A DNA stretch of 64,000 nucleotides from Hathewaya histolytica (GCF_901482605.1 NZ_LR590481.1:2356001-2420000), one strand, 5' to 3'. Shown: positions 18,384-27,505, counted from the first letter of the stretch. The notes: generated from the sequence alone by a model not told the origin. Translations and numbers: made by a program.

Positions 18384-19982
18384 TTATCTTACTGCCTCTT
18401 CTCCAACTCCTACATCTGCCCAAGATTTTATAGCAAGTTTATGTTCTTTACTATTCTCACCATGTAAATCTATTGCAGATGATACTACTGCATTTCTAGC
18501 ATCTTCAAATGTACTTTGAGGAGTTAAATAATTCACTAAAGCATGATAATAAATTTTAGCCATTGAATCTTTTCCAACTTCTTTTCCCATCAAATAAGCT
18601 GCTTTATTTGGAATACCTGAATTATAATGAACTCCACCTTTATCCATTGAATAATCCCAATATAAATAGTCCTTCATATGGTCTGGTTGTCTATATAATC
18701 TAGGATTTGACATACTTCTTAAAGCATCTCCTGCTACATTAGGAGTGTATATATCTTCTCCAATTTCCCAATCATTTGGATCACTGTGAACAGCTATACC
18801 TAAAATATCAGAAAAAGCTTCATTTAGAGCACCAGATTGAAATCTATATTCTAGACCTGCAGTACTTTGAGTAACTGCATGTGTAAATTCATGGGCAGTA
18901 ACTTCTAAACATTTTGCTAGGTTACTAAATGTAACTCCATCTCCATCACCAAAAAGTATTTGTCTACCATTCCAGAAAGCATTATTTAAATTATTTCCTA
19001 CATGCACAGAAGATATTATACTAGCACCTTTTCCATCAAAACTATCTCTATTTAAAACATTTTTATAATAATCATATACTTGAGTTAGATTATGGTGAGC
19101 ATCTACTCCTGCCTTTTGTCTATCACTATCAAAAATGCCTGTTAAATTACTAAATAAGCTACCTGGGAAACCATACTCTTGGTTATTAGCATCATATGTT
19201 AATATATATCCATTTGAAGGTCTTGTTGAATCTGCTAAAAAATATCTTCCATTTTCAAACATACCATTTAAGATTTTATGCTCTCCACTGCTATTAACTC
19301 CTCTTACTTGAGCATGTGTAGCTTGGCATGATAAAGCATTATACTTATCAACTATCTTTCCATTTTCAGCACTTACAAACATATGCCAAAATGAAGCTTC
19401 TGGTTCTGTAGATGATATCTTTACCAAATACACAGGTTGTAAATCTCCATTAACCTTGTATAGGTACAACTTACTTTCAGAATGATAATTTTTGTTTTTC
19501 TTTATTTCCTTACCTAAACTGTCTTCTGCTATTTTAATAGCTTTATCGTCCTTAATCCTTACACGGTTCTTAAAAGATTGAGCTTTAGGCTGTTTATCTA
19601 CTTTTCCATTTACGCTATATACTTGTCCATCTTTATTAGTATGAATTATAACTTGACTACCATATACAGGAATACCATCTATAAACATTTGTGAACGCAA
19701 GTGCTTTTTACCTTTTACATCAGTTTCTTTATTATCAACCTTAAAATCTCCTAAATTGCCTTCTTCTTTTAAAGCACTCTTAACTACTTTTGTTACATCA
19801 TCCCCCTCCTTATTATTAGATTTTATATTCTTGGTTTTTTCTAAATCTGTTTTTAATACAGAAATAGATTCTTTATCTTTTGGAGGTTTGATTTCTTTCA
19901 CTTGCTTTGCCCCCACAGTCATAGAAGAAATGTTAAGTGATATGGCAGAAATAATAATAAAACTTAAAAATTTTTTTTTCAT
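18384..19982 (-). CDS. Secreted thermolysin-type (M4) neutral metalloprotease
   Basis: A zinc endopeptidase made as a 532-residue preproenzyme. Residues 1-26 are a Sec signal peptide ending VGA. The propeptide (~27-215) has an FTP region and a PepSY-like region that act as chaperone and inhibitor. The mature domain carries the zinc site HEFTH (364-368), the third ligand Glu388 in GALNEAFSD and the transition-state His452 (GGVHYNSG). It ends with the M4 C-terminal helical domain. The start at 19982 follows GAGGAGG. A clean promoter lies 30-60 bases upstream. It would release peptides and amino acids outside the cell for fermentation. It resembles clostridial neutral protease and bacillolysin. 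Confidence 0.93.
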   Translation of the reverse strand: MKKKFLSFIIISAISLNISSMTVGAKQVKEIKPPKDKESISVLKTDLEKTKNIKSNNKEGDDVTKVVKSALKEEGNLGDFKVDNKETDVKGKKHLRSQMFIDGIPVYGSQVIIHTNKDGQVYSVNGKVDKQPKAQSFKNRVRIKDDKAIKIAEDSLGKEIKKNKNYHSESKLYLYKVNGDLQPVYLVKISSTEPEASFWHMFVSAENGKIVDKYNALSCQATHAQVRGVNSSGEHKILNGMFENGRYFLADSTRPSNGYILTYDANNQEYGFPGSLFSNLTGIFDSDRQKAGVDAHHNLTQVYDYYKNVLNRDSFDGKGASIISSVHVGNNLNNAFWNGRQILFGDGDGVTFSNLAKCLEVTAHEFTHAVTQSTAGLEYRFQSGALNEAFSDILGIAVHSDPNDWEIGEDIYTPNVAGDALRSMSNPRLYRQPDHMKDYLYWDYSMDKGGVHYNSGIPNKAAYLMGKEVGKDSMAKIYYHALVNYLTPQSTFEDARNAVVSSAIDLHGENSKEHKLAIKSWADVGVGEEAVR

Positions 19983-20013
19983 TTTACTCCTCCTCTTTAT
20001 TATTTATAACCCT

Positions 20014-20042
20014 ATTGTAGTACTAATAAATGGTAAAGTAAA
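20014..20042 (-). promoter_or_regulatory. Sigma-A promoter of the metalloprotease
   Basis: On the minus strand, TTTACT (20042-20037), a 17-base spacer and TACAAT (20019-20014). The predicted start is near 20007, giving a ~25-base leader. Confidence 0.6.
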
Positions 20043-20194
20043 TACACTTTTTGTAATTTTCTCAACATTCTCGCTAATTATTTTCCGGTTTTTGTATATT
20101 TTATATTCAGTTTATATTTTTAAGTTAAAATTTACATTAAATTCTATTGATTTTATTTTGATTCCCGTAATATTTCCTAATAATCCTCTTATAA

Positions 20195-20230
20195 AACAAA
20201 AATGCTATGACATATAACATAAGTCATAGC
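20195..20230 (-). terminator. Terminator of vanZ-like gene
   Basis: GCTATGAC (20204-20211) pairs with GTCATAGC (20223-20230). TTTTTGTTTT follows on the minus strand. Confidence 0.75.
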
Positions 20231-20237
20231 AAGCTCT

Positions 20238-20702
20238 CTAACCATTTTTCTTTCTAAATAAAATTGTTACAATTATAATTCCTATTAGTGCTCCAATAGA
20301 GTCAACAAAAACGTCAAAAATCTTCCCCTCTCGACCTATTACAAAAATTTGATGAAATTCGTCGGTACAAGCATATAAAATAGTACTCAAAGCACTGAGA
20401 ACACTACTTTTCCATAAGCACTTATACCTAGTATTTTTATAAAATCTATAAAAGCCATAAAATAATAATAAAAATAATATTAAGTATTCAGTTACATGTG
20501 CACTCTTTCTAACCAGTACATTTAGGTTATCATAACCAATAAATTTCACTAAAGAGCTGCTTATTTTATCTACATAACTTACAATAAAATGATTATTTTT
20601 AGATGAAACATCCCCTACTTGATGAGAAAAATAAAAAATAATTCCCATCCATATGAAGGAGGGGGTGAAATAAACTAATTTATCTAGCTTCTTGTTTTCC
20701 AT
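20238..20702 (-). CDS. VanZ-like family membrane protein
   Basis: A 154-residue protein with about four membrane segments and the VanZ-family pattern: IFYFSHQ near the N-terminus, VRKSAHVTEYLILFLLL in the middle, then DEFHQIFVIGREGKIFDVFVDSIGALIG. VanZ proteins are linked to envelope polysaccharide and teicoplanin resistance, but the biochemical activity is unsettled. The ATG at 20702 is used because the upstream TTG overlaps the GGAGG site. A shortened relic of the same gene lies at 24804-24920, making this the intact copy of a duplicated pair at the end of the polysaccharide region. Confidence 0.85.
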   Translation of the reverse strand: MENKKLDKLVYFTPSFIWMGIIFYFSHQVGDVSSKNNHFIVSYVDKISSSLVKFIGYDNLNVLVRKSAHVTEYLILFLLLFYGFYRFYKNTRYKCLWKSSVLSALSTILYACTDEFHQIFVIGREGKIFDVFVDSIGALIGIIIVTILFRKKNG

Positions 20703-20821
20703 AAAAGCCTCCAATTACATATTTAAATTCTGTAAAGTTCTATTAATATTATCCTTCTCGAAGACAGAAAAATAAAATAAGCTTATAAGATAAATTACTT
20801 CTCGTAAAAGAATAACATCAC

Positions 20822-20857
20822 CGAAAAAATCAAAACTACAACATGATTGTTGTAGTT
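20822..20857 (-). terminator. Terminator at the end of the wzz-phosphatase-kinase unit
   Basis: A perfect 10-bp stem, AACTACAACA (20834-20843) with TGTTGTAGTT (20848-20857), loop TGAT. TTTTGATTTTTT follows on the minus strand. It separates the broken sugar transferase from vanZ. Confidence 0.75.
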
Positions 20858-20860
20858 AAA

Positions 20861-21333
20861 CTAAATTATATAAGCTTAGTTTTTATAGATAAGATAATCA
20901 AAAATATCATTGTAAGGAATAAAGAAATAACCATGTGTAACTATACGTGGAAATGATAATTAACTTATTCTAAATTTCTTATATGTTTAAATTATATATT
21001 TGTATTCTAAGAATAAATACTATAAACATTATAAATATAATTATATTATTTTGCAATATCATATAATAAATATGAGTGCAACTTCATATAACGAACTAAC
21101 ATATCAATATATATGAAATTATCGCTATAAATAATATTGACATCGTTATAAATAATAACCCATATTATAATTATCTAAATTCATACAACTTCACTAAAAG
21201 CTATAAATTATTTTGTTTAGAATTTTTACCTTCCCCTATACCAACTCCCTCCTTATTATACTGCATTTTCATCTCTCAATCGACCCTTAAAAGTTTTTAT
21301 TGGAACTTCCTACACTTCTTAAGTTCCTTTGAC
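20861..21333. other. Degenerate AT-rich gap inside the polysaccharide region
   Basis: About 470 bases with no open frame of note. By position it sits where the other copy of the locus has its glycan genes (between sugar transferase and vanZ), so it may be the scar of their deletion. I could not match any piece of it to those genes by eye. Confidence 0.4.
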
Positions 21334-21776
21334 CTATTTTGCTCCCCTTATCTGTATAACTACTGAAATAGTTTTAAATATAAGTTTTATATCTAAATAT
21401 GTGTTTCTTCTAGCTATCATAAGCCCCTTCTTCTGGTGTTCTAGCAATTTTTCAATTAAATCTTCAGCATTTGAAACCATAGTTCTAAATCTATATACGC
21501 TTATAATCCTTCCAGTCTTCCCAATTCTTTTATGAGAGAATATTGTTGGTTCTTTTGAATCATTTTTTATAATTGCACAAATCATTATAAAAATAGGACT
21601 TAAAAGTATAAAACCTATAAGTGATCCAAAGATATCAATTGTTTTTTTGTAAAATTATCGAATATCACTCTTTCATATTTTAGATTACCCATAAGATATT
21701 TTTCATTTGTAAATTGCATTTATTTCAATAATAAAACCTCTGCTGACTTCACTTTAACATTTTGATATTCTTGAAA
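21334..21776 (-). pseudogene. Broken undecaprenyl-phosphate sugar-1-phosphate transferase
   Basis: A decayed duplicate of the intact transferase at 34408-35124. The remnant still reads SHKRIGKTGRIISVYRFRTM and NAEDLIEKLLEHQKK, then jumps to LDIKLIFKTISVVIQIRGAK. The intervening ~95 residues, holding the catalytic core (DELPQL, VGPRP, GLTG in the intact copy), are deleted. Upstream, the reading frame is broken by small indels near 21640-21700. The TTG start has become TTT (21774-21776), and the AGGAGG ribosome site has decayed to AGGCGA. Nucleotide similarity to the intact gene is obvious over the whole 5' part. It cannot be functional. Confidence 0.85.
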
Positions 21777-21829
21777 ATCTATATATCGCCTAGTTCTTAT
21801 TGCCTTTTAACCCTACTATAATTTAACTT

Positions 21830-22519
21830 TTATTTTGCATCTGAGTCATAGTAATAATTGTAATACCCCTTACCACTCTTCTTTTCTGCCTTATTAAGCA
21901 CTACTCCTAGTATTTTACTACCCACCTTTTCTAATAAATTTCTAGCTTTAACTATAACTTCTCTTTCACTTTCTCCGGAAGCTACCACAAGAATTCCTCC
22001 CTGTGAATACTGGGAAATTATTTGTGCATCTGTAACTACAGCAACAGGTGGAGCATCTAAAATTACAATATCATAATACTTTTTTAAAACTTCTATAAAC
22101 TCTTTCATTTTGTTAGAAGCTAGCAGTTCTGAAGGGTTAGGCGGTTTTAATCCTGATGTTAAGATATGCAAATTTTCAATTCCACTTTGATATATTATTT
22201 TTTCTAATCCTTGTTCTTTTACAAGTAAATTTGAAAGTCCCCTAGTATTTGATAGTCCAAAAATTTTATGTACGTTTGGCTTTCTTAAGTCACAATCTAC
22301 TAATAGTGTTTTAGCTCCTCCTTGGGCAAATGTTACGGCTAAATTAGCTGATGTAGTGGATTTCCCTTCACTTGGCAATGCACTGGTTGTATATATTACC
22401 CTTATTTCTTCATCGAAAGAGGAAAATTGAATATTAGTTCTTAAAGTACGATATGCCTCTGATATTGGTGATTTTGGTTCTATAAATGTTATTAGCTTAC
22501 TATCCTTATTTAATTTCAT
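21830..22519 (-). CDS. CpsD/CapB-family tyrosine autokinase
   Basis: A BY-kinase that controls capsule/exopolysaccharide polymer length through phosphorylation cycles with the Wzz adaptor. Its 229 residues include Walker A PSEGKSTTS, Walker A' LLVDCDLRKPNVH and Walker B VILDAPPV. The C-terminal tyrosine cluster GYYNYYYD is the usual autophosphorylation tail. The ATG at 22519 is preceded by GGAGG; the in-frame TTG at 22534 lies on that site. It is third in the operon wzz - phosphatase - kinase. The next gene downstream is the broken sugar transferase. Confidence 0.92.
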   Translation of the reverse strand: MKLNKDSKLITFIEPKSPISEAYRTLRTNIQFSSFDEEIRVIYTTSALPSEGKSTTSANLAVTFAQGGAKTLLVDCDLRKPNVHKIFGLSNTRGLSNLLVKEQGLEKIIYQSGIENLHILTSGLKPPNPSELLASNKMKEFIEVLKKYYDIVILDAPPVAVVTDAQIISQYSQGGILVVASGESEREVIVKARNLLEKVGSKILGVVLNKAEKKSGKGYYNYYYDSDAK

Positions 22520-22545
22520 ATAGATTTCCTCCAAAATTAGACGTT

Positions 22546-23316
22546 CTATTTTCTTTTAAAAAAACTAAAGAAACTCTTTCTTTTTTCTAGCTTTTCAAAC
22601 TCAGCCTCTATAGGCAGGTTTGATAAAAGTAAATCCCCATTTTCTATAACTTTTTCATATCCATTTTTATTTATATCTTGCAGTTCTTTTATGACTTCCT
22701 TTAAATCTGTATTTCTTTTATTAGTACTATGAGCATCAGATCCTAAAAAGTTACAAAACCCATTATTTATTAAAATTTCAGATGTCCTTTTTACATCTTC
22801 CCCAAATATCCCCTTGATACTTCCTCCATTAACTTGAAATAAGCATCCTTCTTTCACAAACTCATTTAAAATCGTAGGATTATTTTGAATGTAAATATAT
22901 CGTTCTGGATGTGCCAATATAGGTGTTATGTCTCTTACCCTAAGTTCATAAATATAGTCAAGAATTGATTTATCGTATTCTCTTATATCAGTTTCAACCA
23001 ACATATAGTTTGTATTACTTATAGGTCCTATTTTTCCACTCTCTAAAAGTTCCACCACACTATGATCTAAAAAAACTTCTTGTCCTAAGATTATTTCTAT
23101 ATCTAAACATTTATCTACTACTTCTATCTTTAAATCATGTAAATTCTTAACTTGCTCACTATATGGAACTTCGTAAAATCCTCTATAATAATGCGGAGTG
23201 GCTATTATGGTCTTAGTTCCTCCCTTAATAGCCATATAAATCATTTTTAATGATTCACTTAAATTTTTTGCTCCATCATCTACTCGTGGTATAATGTGAC
23301 TATGAATATCTAACAC
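22546..23316 (-). CDS. CpsB/YwqE-type PHP-family protein-tyrosine phosphatase
   Basis: A manganese-dependent phosphatase that reverses the autophosphorylation of the adjacent tyrosine kinase. Its 256 residues form a PHP domain, with metal ligands in DIHSHIIPRVDDG (residues 3-15), the ATPHYYRG loop, the central LGQEVFLD, the LAHPERYIYIQ motif and the C-terminal SDAHSTNKR. The likely start is a GTG at 23316, 6 bases after AGGTGA. It sits 10 bases after wzz and 26 bases before the kinase start, the standard order of Gram-positive capsule regulatory cassettes. Confidence 0.92.
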   Translation of the reverse strand: MLDIHSHIIPRVDDGAKNLSESLKMIYMAIKGGTKTIIATPHYYRGFYEVPYSEQVKNLHDLKIEVVDKCLDIEIILGQEVFLDHSVVELLESGKIGPISNTNYMLVETDIREYDKSILDYIYELRVRDITPILAHPERYIYIQNNPTILNEFVKEGCLFQVNGGSIKGIFGEDVKRTSEILINNGFCNFLGSDAHSTNKRNTDLKEVIKELQDINKNGYEKVIENGDLLLSNLPIEAEFEKLEKRKSFFSFFKRK

Positions 23317-23326
23317 TCAACTTCAC

Positions 23327-24007
23327 CTACTTTTCTATTTTAGGTATCACTGCAAGCACTGGTAAATCCAAGTATCTTTCTATATCTTCTTCTGATTTTA
23401 AAGTCCTATCCAAATATTCCAGTAAAAAAGAGGCTCCTGTAGATAGGAATAAACCTAATAATAATGCTATTGCCATATTAAGTTTTTTGTTCGGTTTTAT
23501 TGGTTTTTCTGGTACTACAGCCTTGTCCAAAATTTCAATTTGTCCAGTTGGGTAAATTCTTTTAGATTCAGAAATGAAAATTTCTCCTAATGAATTTAGT
23601 ACACTATATGCCTCTTCCGGCTTTTTACTTAAAACCTTTATCTCCATAATTTGAGTGTCCGGTTGGGGGATAACTTTTATTCTACCCTTAAGTTTTTCAT
23701 AGGTTAATCCATTACCTACCTTTTGCGCCACTTTTTCTATAACTGTTCTTGATTCTGCTATTTGTGCATAAGTCTTTACTAGTTTTTGAAACATCATAAT
23801 ATCATTATAAGAATTTTGTTTATCATTCTTTTCTTCTTCTTTTCCTATAACTATAGTAGCCTTAGTTTCATATGTAGGTTTAATTATAAAGAAACTTATT
23901 ATTCCTGTAATTAAAAGTGATATTGTTGTAATTATTGCTATGAGTTTTTTTCTTTTTACTAGTATTTCACTTACTTTATGCAAATCTATTGTAATTTCTT
24001 GTTCCAT
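23327..24007 (-). CDS. Wzz/CapA-type chain-length determinant (tyrosine kinase adaptor)
   Basis: A 226-residue membrane protein with membrane segments near residues 20-43 and 176-198. An extracellular region lies between them (Wzz domain, TYETKATIVIG), and a short cytoplasmic tail (RTLKSEEDIERYLDLPVLAVIPK) activates the separate kinase in Gram-positives. The ATG at 24007 follows AGGAGG. It is the first gene of the regulatory cassette, behind a ~300-base leader. A dozen codons of a second copy of this gene survive at 35221-35256 (VGQVKILDK versus TGQIEILDK here). Confidence 0.9.
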   Translation of the reverse strand: MEQEITIDLHKVSEILVKRKKLIAIITTISLLITGIISFFIIKPTYETKATIVIGKEEEKNDKQNSYNDIMMFQKLVKTYAQIAESRTVIEKVAQKVGNGLTYEKLKGRIKVIPQPDTQIMEIKVLSKKPEEAYSVLNSLGEIFISESKRIYPTGQIEILDKAVVPEKPIKPNKKLNMAIALLLGLFLSTGASFLLEYLDRTLKSEEDIERYLDLPVLAVIPKIEK

Positions 24008-24067
24008 GCTCTTCCTCCTAGATAACTAATTGTAATCTTACTTTCTTAAATCATTTTTAAAATTCTA

Positions 24068-24394
24068 TATTTTAAAATATAGTAAAAAGGTTTATTTTTA
24101 CTTTTTAAATAGATATATACTTACATTTATCGTAAATATATATTTATTCTTTAATAATTAATGCATAATTAATTATATTTTGAAATATTTTAGTAATCTT
24201 ATATTACATCTTCTCTTTTTTCTCCATACATAACAATATTATTCATAAACCTCTTTTAGCTTACTGGAAAATCAAAACAGTCTCTTGTAATTCATTTAAT
24301 ACATTTTTAGATTTAATTTGTTATATAACTAATATTTGTTTTGTAAACCCTATTATTTTGTACGACAAAAGGAACTATATATGCAATATAGTTC
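24068..24394 (-). repeat. Leader region, copy 1 (homologous to 35267-35600)
   Basis: The non-coding stretch upstream of wzz is clearly similar to the stretch upstream of the sugar transferase. Shared blocks include TTTATTTTTAC, CTTATCGTAA, ATATATTTATTCTTTAATAA, TATTTTAGTA, AACAATATT-ATTCATAAA and the hairpin GAACTATAT...ATATAGTTC (24372-24394). The hairpin is followed by CTTTTGT on the minus strand and probably ended transcription of the preceding unit. The 35-kb copy keeps the same fold. Confidence 0.75.
24320..24347 (-). promoter_or_regulatory. Putative promoter of the wzz operon
   Basis: On the minus strand, TTTACA (24347-24342), a 16-base spacer and TATAAC (24325-24320). It lies downstream of the conserved hairpin and would give a leader of about 300 bases before wzz. 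Confidence 0.4.
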
Positions 24395-24420
24395 TTTCTT
24401 TGATATATTAATAATATCTT

Positions 24421-24803
24421 TTTATTATATATTAGTGTTTAACTAATGAGTATAAATTATATGTAATTTCTTTCTGCTTATATCAGCAATCTATAAATGA
24501 AAATAGTCAACAACCTTGTTTTAGTATAATTATCACTAAAAATAAAAAGATTAATAAAACATTCACTTACAAAAATAGTTGATAATAGCATACTTTTTTA
24601 GGATAAATGGTTAGGTGTCTAGTAGTAACTATTAACCATATACCTACATATAAGCTATACATATAAGTATAAGTCTACCATTTGGGACGGGAACATTATA
24701 CCATAGTAGCTCAATTTAAGAAAGTTAATATAAAAAGTTATTCGAATAAAAACAATAGTAGAAATCTTTTCTAACAACTACAAATTATTAAATAAAAATA
24801 GTA
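24421..24803. other. Gene-free spacer between duplicated units
   Basis: About 380 AT-rich bases with no convincing coding frame. A short GC-richer patch at 24679-24695 (CATTTGGGACGGGAACA) stands out from its surroundings. I could not assign it to a mobile element, gene remnant or RNA. Confidence 0.4.
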
Positions 24804-24920
24804 TTAAGTTACATGTGCACTCTTATTAACTAATATATTTAGGTTGTCATAATCAATAAATCCCCTCCATATCAAGGAAGGAGTTAAATAGACTAACTTA
24901 TCTAACTTCTTGTTTTCCAT
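24804..24920 (-). pseudogene. Shrunken vanZ-like copy with an in-frame deletion
   Basis: A relic of the gene at 20238-20702. It retains the ribosome site AAGGAG, the ATG at 24920 and MENKKLDKLVYLTPSLIW. About 30 residues (the first loop and helix) are missing. It resumes at YDNLNILVNKSAHVT, where a TAA stop replaces the following EYL. The result is a still-open 38-codon frame that lacks all later membrane helices and the family's conserved C-terminal half. It follows the flippase terminator just as vanZ follows the terminator at 20.8 kb. Confidence 0.85.
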
Positions 24921-25017
24921 AAAAATCTCCTTATTATTAATATTAATAAAACTTACATAAACAATTTGTAATTGTCAAAGAGTTAATATATGGCATAAGA
25001 GAATATTTTTTGATAAA

Positions 25018-25066
25018 CTAAATCCAGTAGTAAGCAAAAGCACAGCTTAACTACTGGATTTAGTTT
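25018..25066 (-). terminator. Terminator of the glycan/flippase operon
   Basis: A long hairpin in which ATCCAGTAGT pairs with ACTACTGGAT, with flanking A/T and inner TAAGC/GCTTA pairs. It lies ~20 bases after the flippase stop codon. Confidence 0.75.
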
Positions 25067-25087
25067 TAATAAACTTAGACTTTCACA

Positions 25088-26518
25088 CTAAGTATACTTA
25101 TTAATGATATTTTTAATATCTTTTTTATATAACATAAATACAAATACTAATAAAATTATTATATATAAGTAATAGTTTATTTTTAAAGTATTTATAATTA
25201 ATAATATAATTACAAATAAAATAAACTTATAATAAGTTTTTAAAACTATATTAAAATGACATTTTCTTTGGTTTAATATTTTTAAGAAAATCAAATATTG
25301 CATTACAGAATATATTATATTGGTAACCATAGTAGCTATAGATACTCCTGTAACCTTAAAACCTAATTTTAAAAATATATAATTTAATATTATAGATAAT
25401 ATTATAGTTAAAAATTGAAGAAAAATTAGATATATTTGTTTCTTATTTGATACTATAAATACATTTGCAAAATATGAAACTTGTGAAACTATTGCACCTA
25501 ATACTAGTACCCTATAAATATTTATACTCACCTCATAATTAGGTACGACAATATTTACAAAGGGCTTTATTAATATTATACCTACTATACTCAATAAAAC
25601 TCCTAATAATTCCACATACTTAGTATATCTTTGTATATTATTATAAGCTTTTTCGCCATCAAAATTTTCATCTATATTTAGTATTTTTATAGCTTTAGGA
25701 TAATATAAAAATAAAATAGACGTTATAAAAACTAATGTCGCACTAACTATTTGATTTGAAAATGTATAATAGCCTAGTTCTTCATAATTTAAATATTTTA
25801 AAATCATTATTCTATCTACTGTTGTTAAAATATAAAATCCTAAATTATAAATTAATAAGGGTATTCCTATATAAATTAAATCTTTTAATATATTTAAATT
25901 TATGCCAATTTTTATGTTTTTACAATTAATAATACCATATATTAATGTTATAAATCCACAGATAATCATAGAATACAACACTGCATTTATTTTATAATCC
26001 TTTATAAATAGTACTATTAATAAAAATGTCCCTACATTATTAACAAGTTCAATAGAATTAATCTTTTTAAAATTATCAACCAATCTAAAATAATTAATAA
26101 AAAACATTTTAAACTGTTGAAAAATAGCAATAAAAAAAATATATATCAAGTATTTTCCCGTAACATCCTTAAAAATAAATAATTTTGATAAAAAACCACA
26201 TGCTATAAAAAAAATAGAAAGTATAAATAGACTTGTAAAAGAGGTATAGATAACCTGCCTCGCCTTTTCTTCATCTTTATCCTTATAAAGTACATATTCT
26301 CTATTCATGGAATATAAAATGCCTAAATTAGCATATGATAAATAATTTAATATTAACAATAAGTTGCCTAAGACCCCCAGTAATTCTGGGCCCAAAGCCC
26401 TAGCATTTACTATTTCTTTTAAAAACCCTACCATTAATGCAATATACTTAATAAAGGAATATTTAAAAATCACACTAAATTTATTGTTTTTAAATATATT
26501 TTTAAATTTTCGTAACAT
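25088..26518 (-). CDS. Wzx-type oligosaccharide flippase
   Basis: A 476-residue polytopic protein of the MVF/PST polysaccharide transporter family, with about 12-14 hydrophobic segments separated by short basic loops. It would flip the undecaprenyl-linked repeat unit across the membrane for polymerisation. The N-terminal FKYSFIKYIALMVGFLKEIVNARALGPE and the mid-protein TTVDRIMILKYLNYEELGYYTF are typical of Wzx. The start at 26518 follows AGGTGAT. It is the last intact gene of the glycan operon running from 35.1 to 25.1 kb. Very A/T-rich codons match the neighbouring glycan genes. Confidence 0.88.
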   Translation of the reverse strand: MLRKFKNIFKNNKFSVIFKYSFIKYIALMVGFLKEIVNARALGPELLGVLGNLLLILNYLSYANLGILYSMNREYVLYKDKDEEKARQVIYTSFTSLFILSIFFIACGFLSKLFIFKDVTGKYLIYIFFIAIFQQFKMFFINYFRLVDNFKKINSIELVNNVGTFLLIVLFIKDYKINAVLYSMIICGFITLIYGIINCKNIKIGINLNILKDLIYIGIPLLIYNLGFYILTTVDRIMILKYLNYEELGYYTFSNQIVSATLVFITSILFLYYPKAIKILNIDENFDGEKAYNNIQRYTKYVELLGVLLSIVGIILIKPFVNIVVPNYEVSINIYRVLVLGAIVSQVSYFANVFIVSNKKQIYLIFLQFLTIILSIILNYIFLKLGFKVTGVSIATMVTNIIYSVMQYLIFLKILNQRKCHFNIVLKTYYKFILFVIILLIINTLKINYYLYIIILLVFVFMLYKKDIKNIINKYT

Positions 26519-26558
26519 ACTTTATCACCTTATGTAATACTCTTAAATAAGTATTACT

Positions 26559-27476
26559 CTATATATTGTTTTTATAATAATTTATAGTCTTTATAAGTCC
26601 CTCCTGCAAATTATATTTTGGTTTCCATTTAAGTTCCGCTTTAGCCTTCTCTATATTAAAATAAGATTTTTCTATGTCTCCTTTTCTATAAGCTTTATAC
26701 TCTATGTTGGATTTCACATTCATAATATCTATCATCGTTTGCCCTAAGTCCCTAACAGAAGTATAAACGCCAGTACCTATATTAAATAGATTTCTACTCC
26801 CATTACATAAAGCTGCAATATTAGCATCTACTATATCTTCTACATATATATAATCTCTCAAAGCTTTCCCATCTCCAAATATGCATAGTGGAGAATTTTT
26901 AAATAACCTATCCATAAATATAGATACTACCCCACCTTCCCCCTTAGGATCTTGTCTTATACCATAAACATTAGCATATCTAAATATGGTAAAATCCAGG
27001 TCGTATAATTCGCTAAAAGATCTTATATATTCTTCTGGTGTATATTTTGATAATCCATAAGAAGATATAGGTTTCACCCTATGCTTTTCATCTATAGGTA
27101 AATATTCTGGTTGTCCATAAACAGCAGCTGAGGAAGGATATACTATCTTCTTTACTCCATAATCAACACAATTTTTCAATATATTTATGGTTCCGCATAT
27201 ATTTACTTTAGAATCAAACATAGGATCTTTTATAGACTTTTGTACATCTATTTGGGCAGCAAAGTGATAAACTATATCAAATTCCTCCTTTTTAAATATA
27301 TTAGCTATATTAGAATCAAGTATATCATTTATATACAATCTAGCTTTCTTATTTACATTATTTATATTTCCAGTAGATAAATTATCAATTATACATACAT
27401 CGTTTCCCATACTTATAAATTTATCTACTAAATTAGATCCTATAAACCCTGCTCCGCCGGTAACTAATATTTTCAT
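26559..27476 (-). CDS. NAD-dependent sugar epimerase/dehydratase (GalE-like)
   Basis: An extended short-chain dehydrogenase of ~305 residues acting on a nucleotide sugar, most likely a UDP-hexose or UDP-HexNAc 4-epimerase. It shows the Rossmann motif TGGAGFIGSN at the N-terminus, the catalytic YGLSKY (YxxxK) with the upstream Ser in PSSAAVYG, and RYANVYG and DGKALRDYIYVEDIV of the GalE/WbpP group. The ATG at 27476 (MKILVTGG) is chosen over an upstream in-frame codon that would add 15 atypical residues. It may supply UDP-Gal for the adjacent UDP-galactopyranose mutase. Substrate assignment is inference. Confidence 0.85.
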   Translation of the reverse strand: MKILVTGGAGFIGSNLVDKFISMGNDVCIIDNLSTGNINNVNKKARLYINDILDSNIANIFKKEEFDIVYHFAAQIDVQKSIKDPMFDSKVNICGTINILKNCVDYGVKKIVYPSSAAVYGQPEYLPIDEKHRVKPISSYGLSKYTPEEYIRSFSELYDLDFTIFRYANVYGIRQDPKGEGGVVSIFMDRLFKNSPLCIFGDGKALRDYIYVEDIVDANIAALCNGSRNLFNIGTGVYTSVRDLGQTMIDIMNVKSNIEYKAYRKGDIEKSYFNIEKAKAELKWKPKYNLQEGLIKTINYYKNNI

Positions 27477-27505
27477 AGTATACTCATCCTCTTTTAAAAT
27501 AATAA

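Noticed and set aside
19756-20217. 153-codon plus-strand frame covering the metalloprotease 5' end and promoter
   Set aside because: Crosses a clear minus-strand promoter and the signal-peptide coding region; hydrophobic composition comes from AT-rich intergenic DNA.
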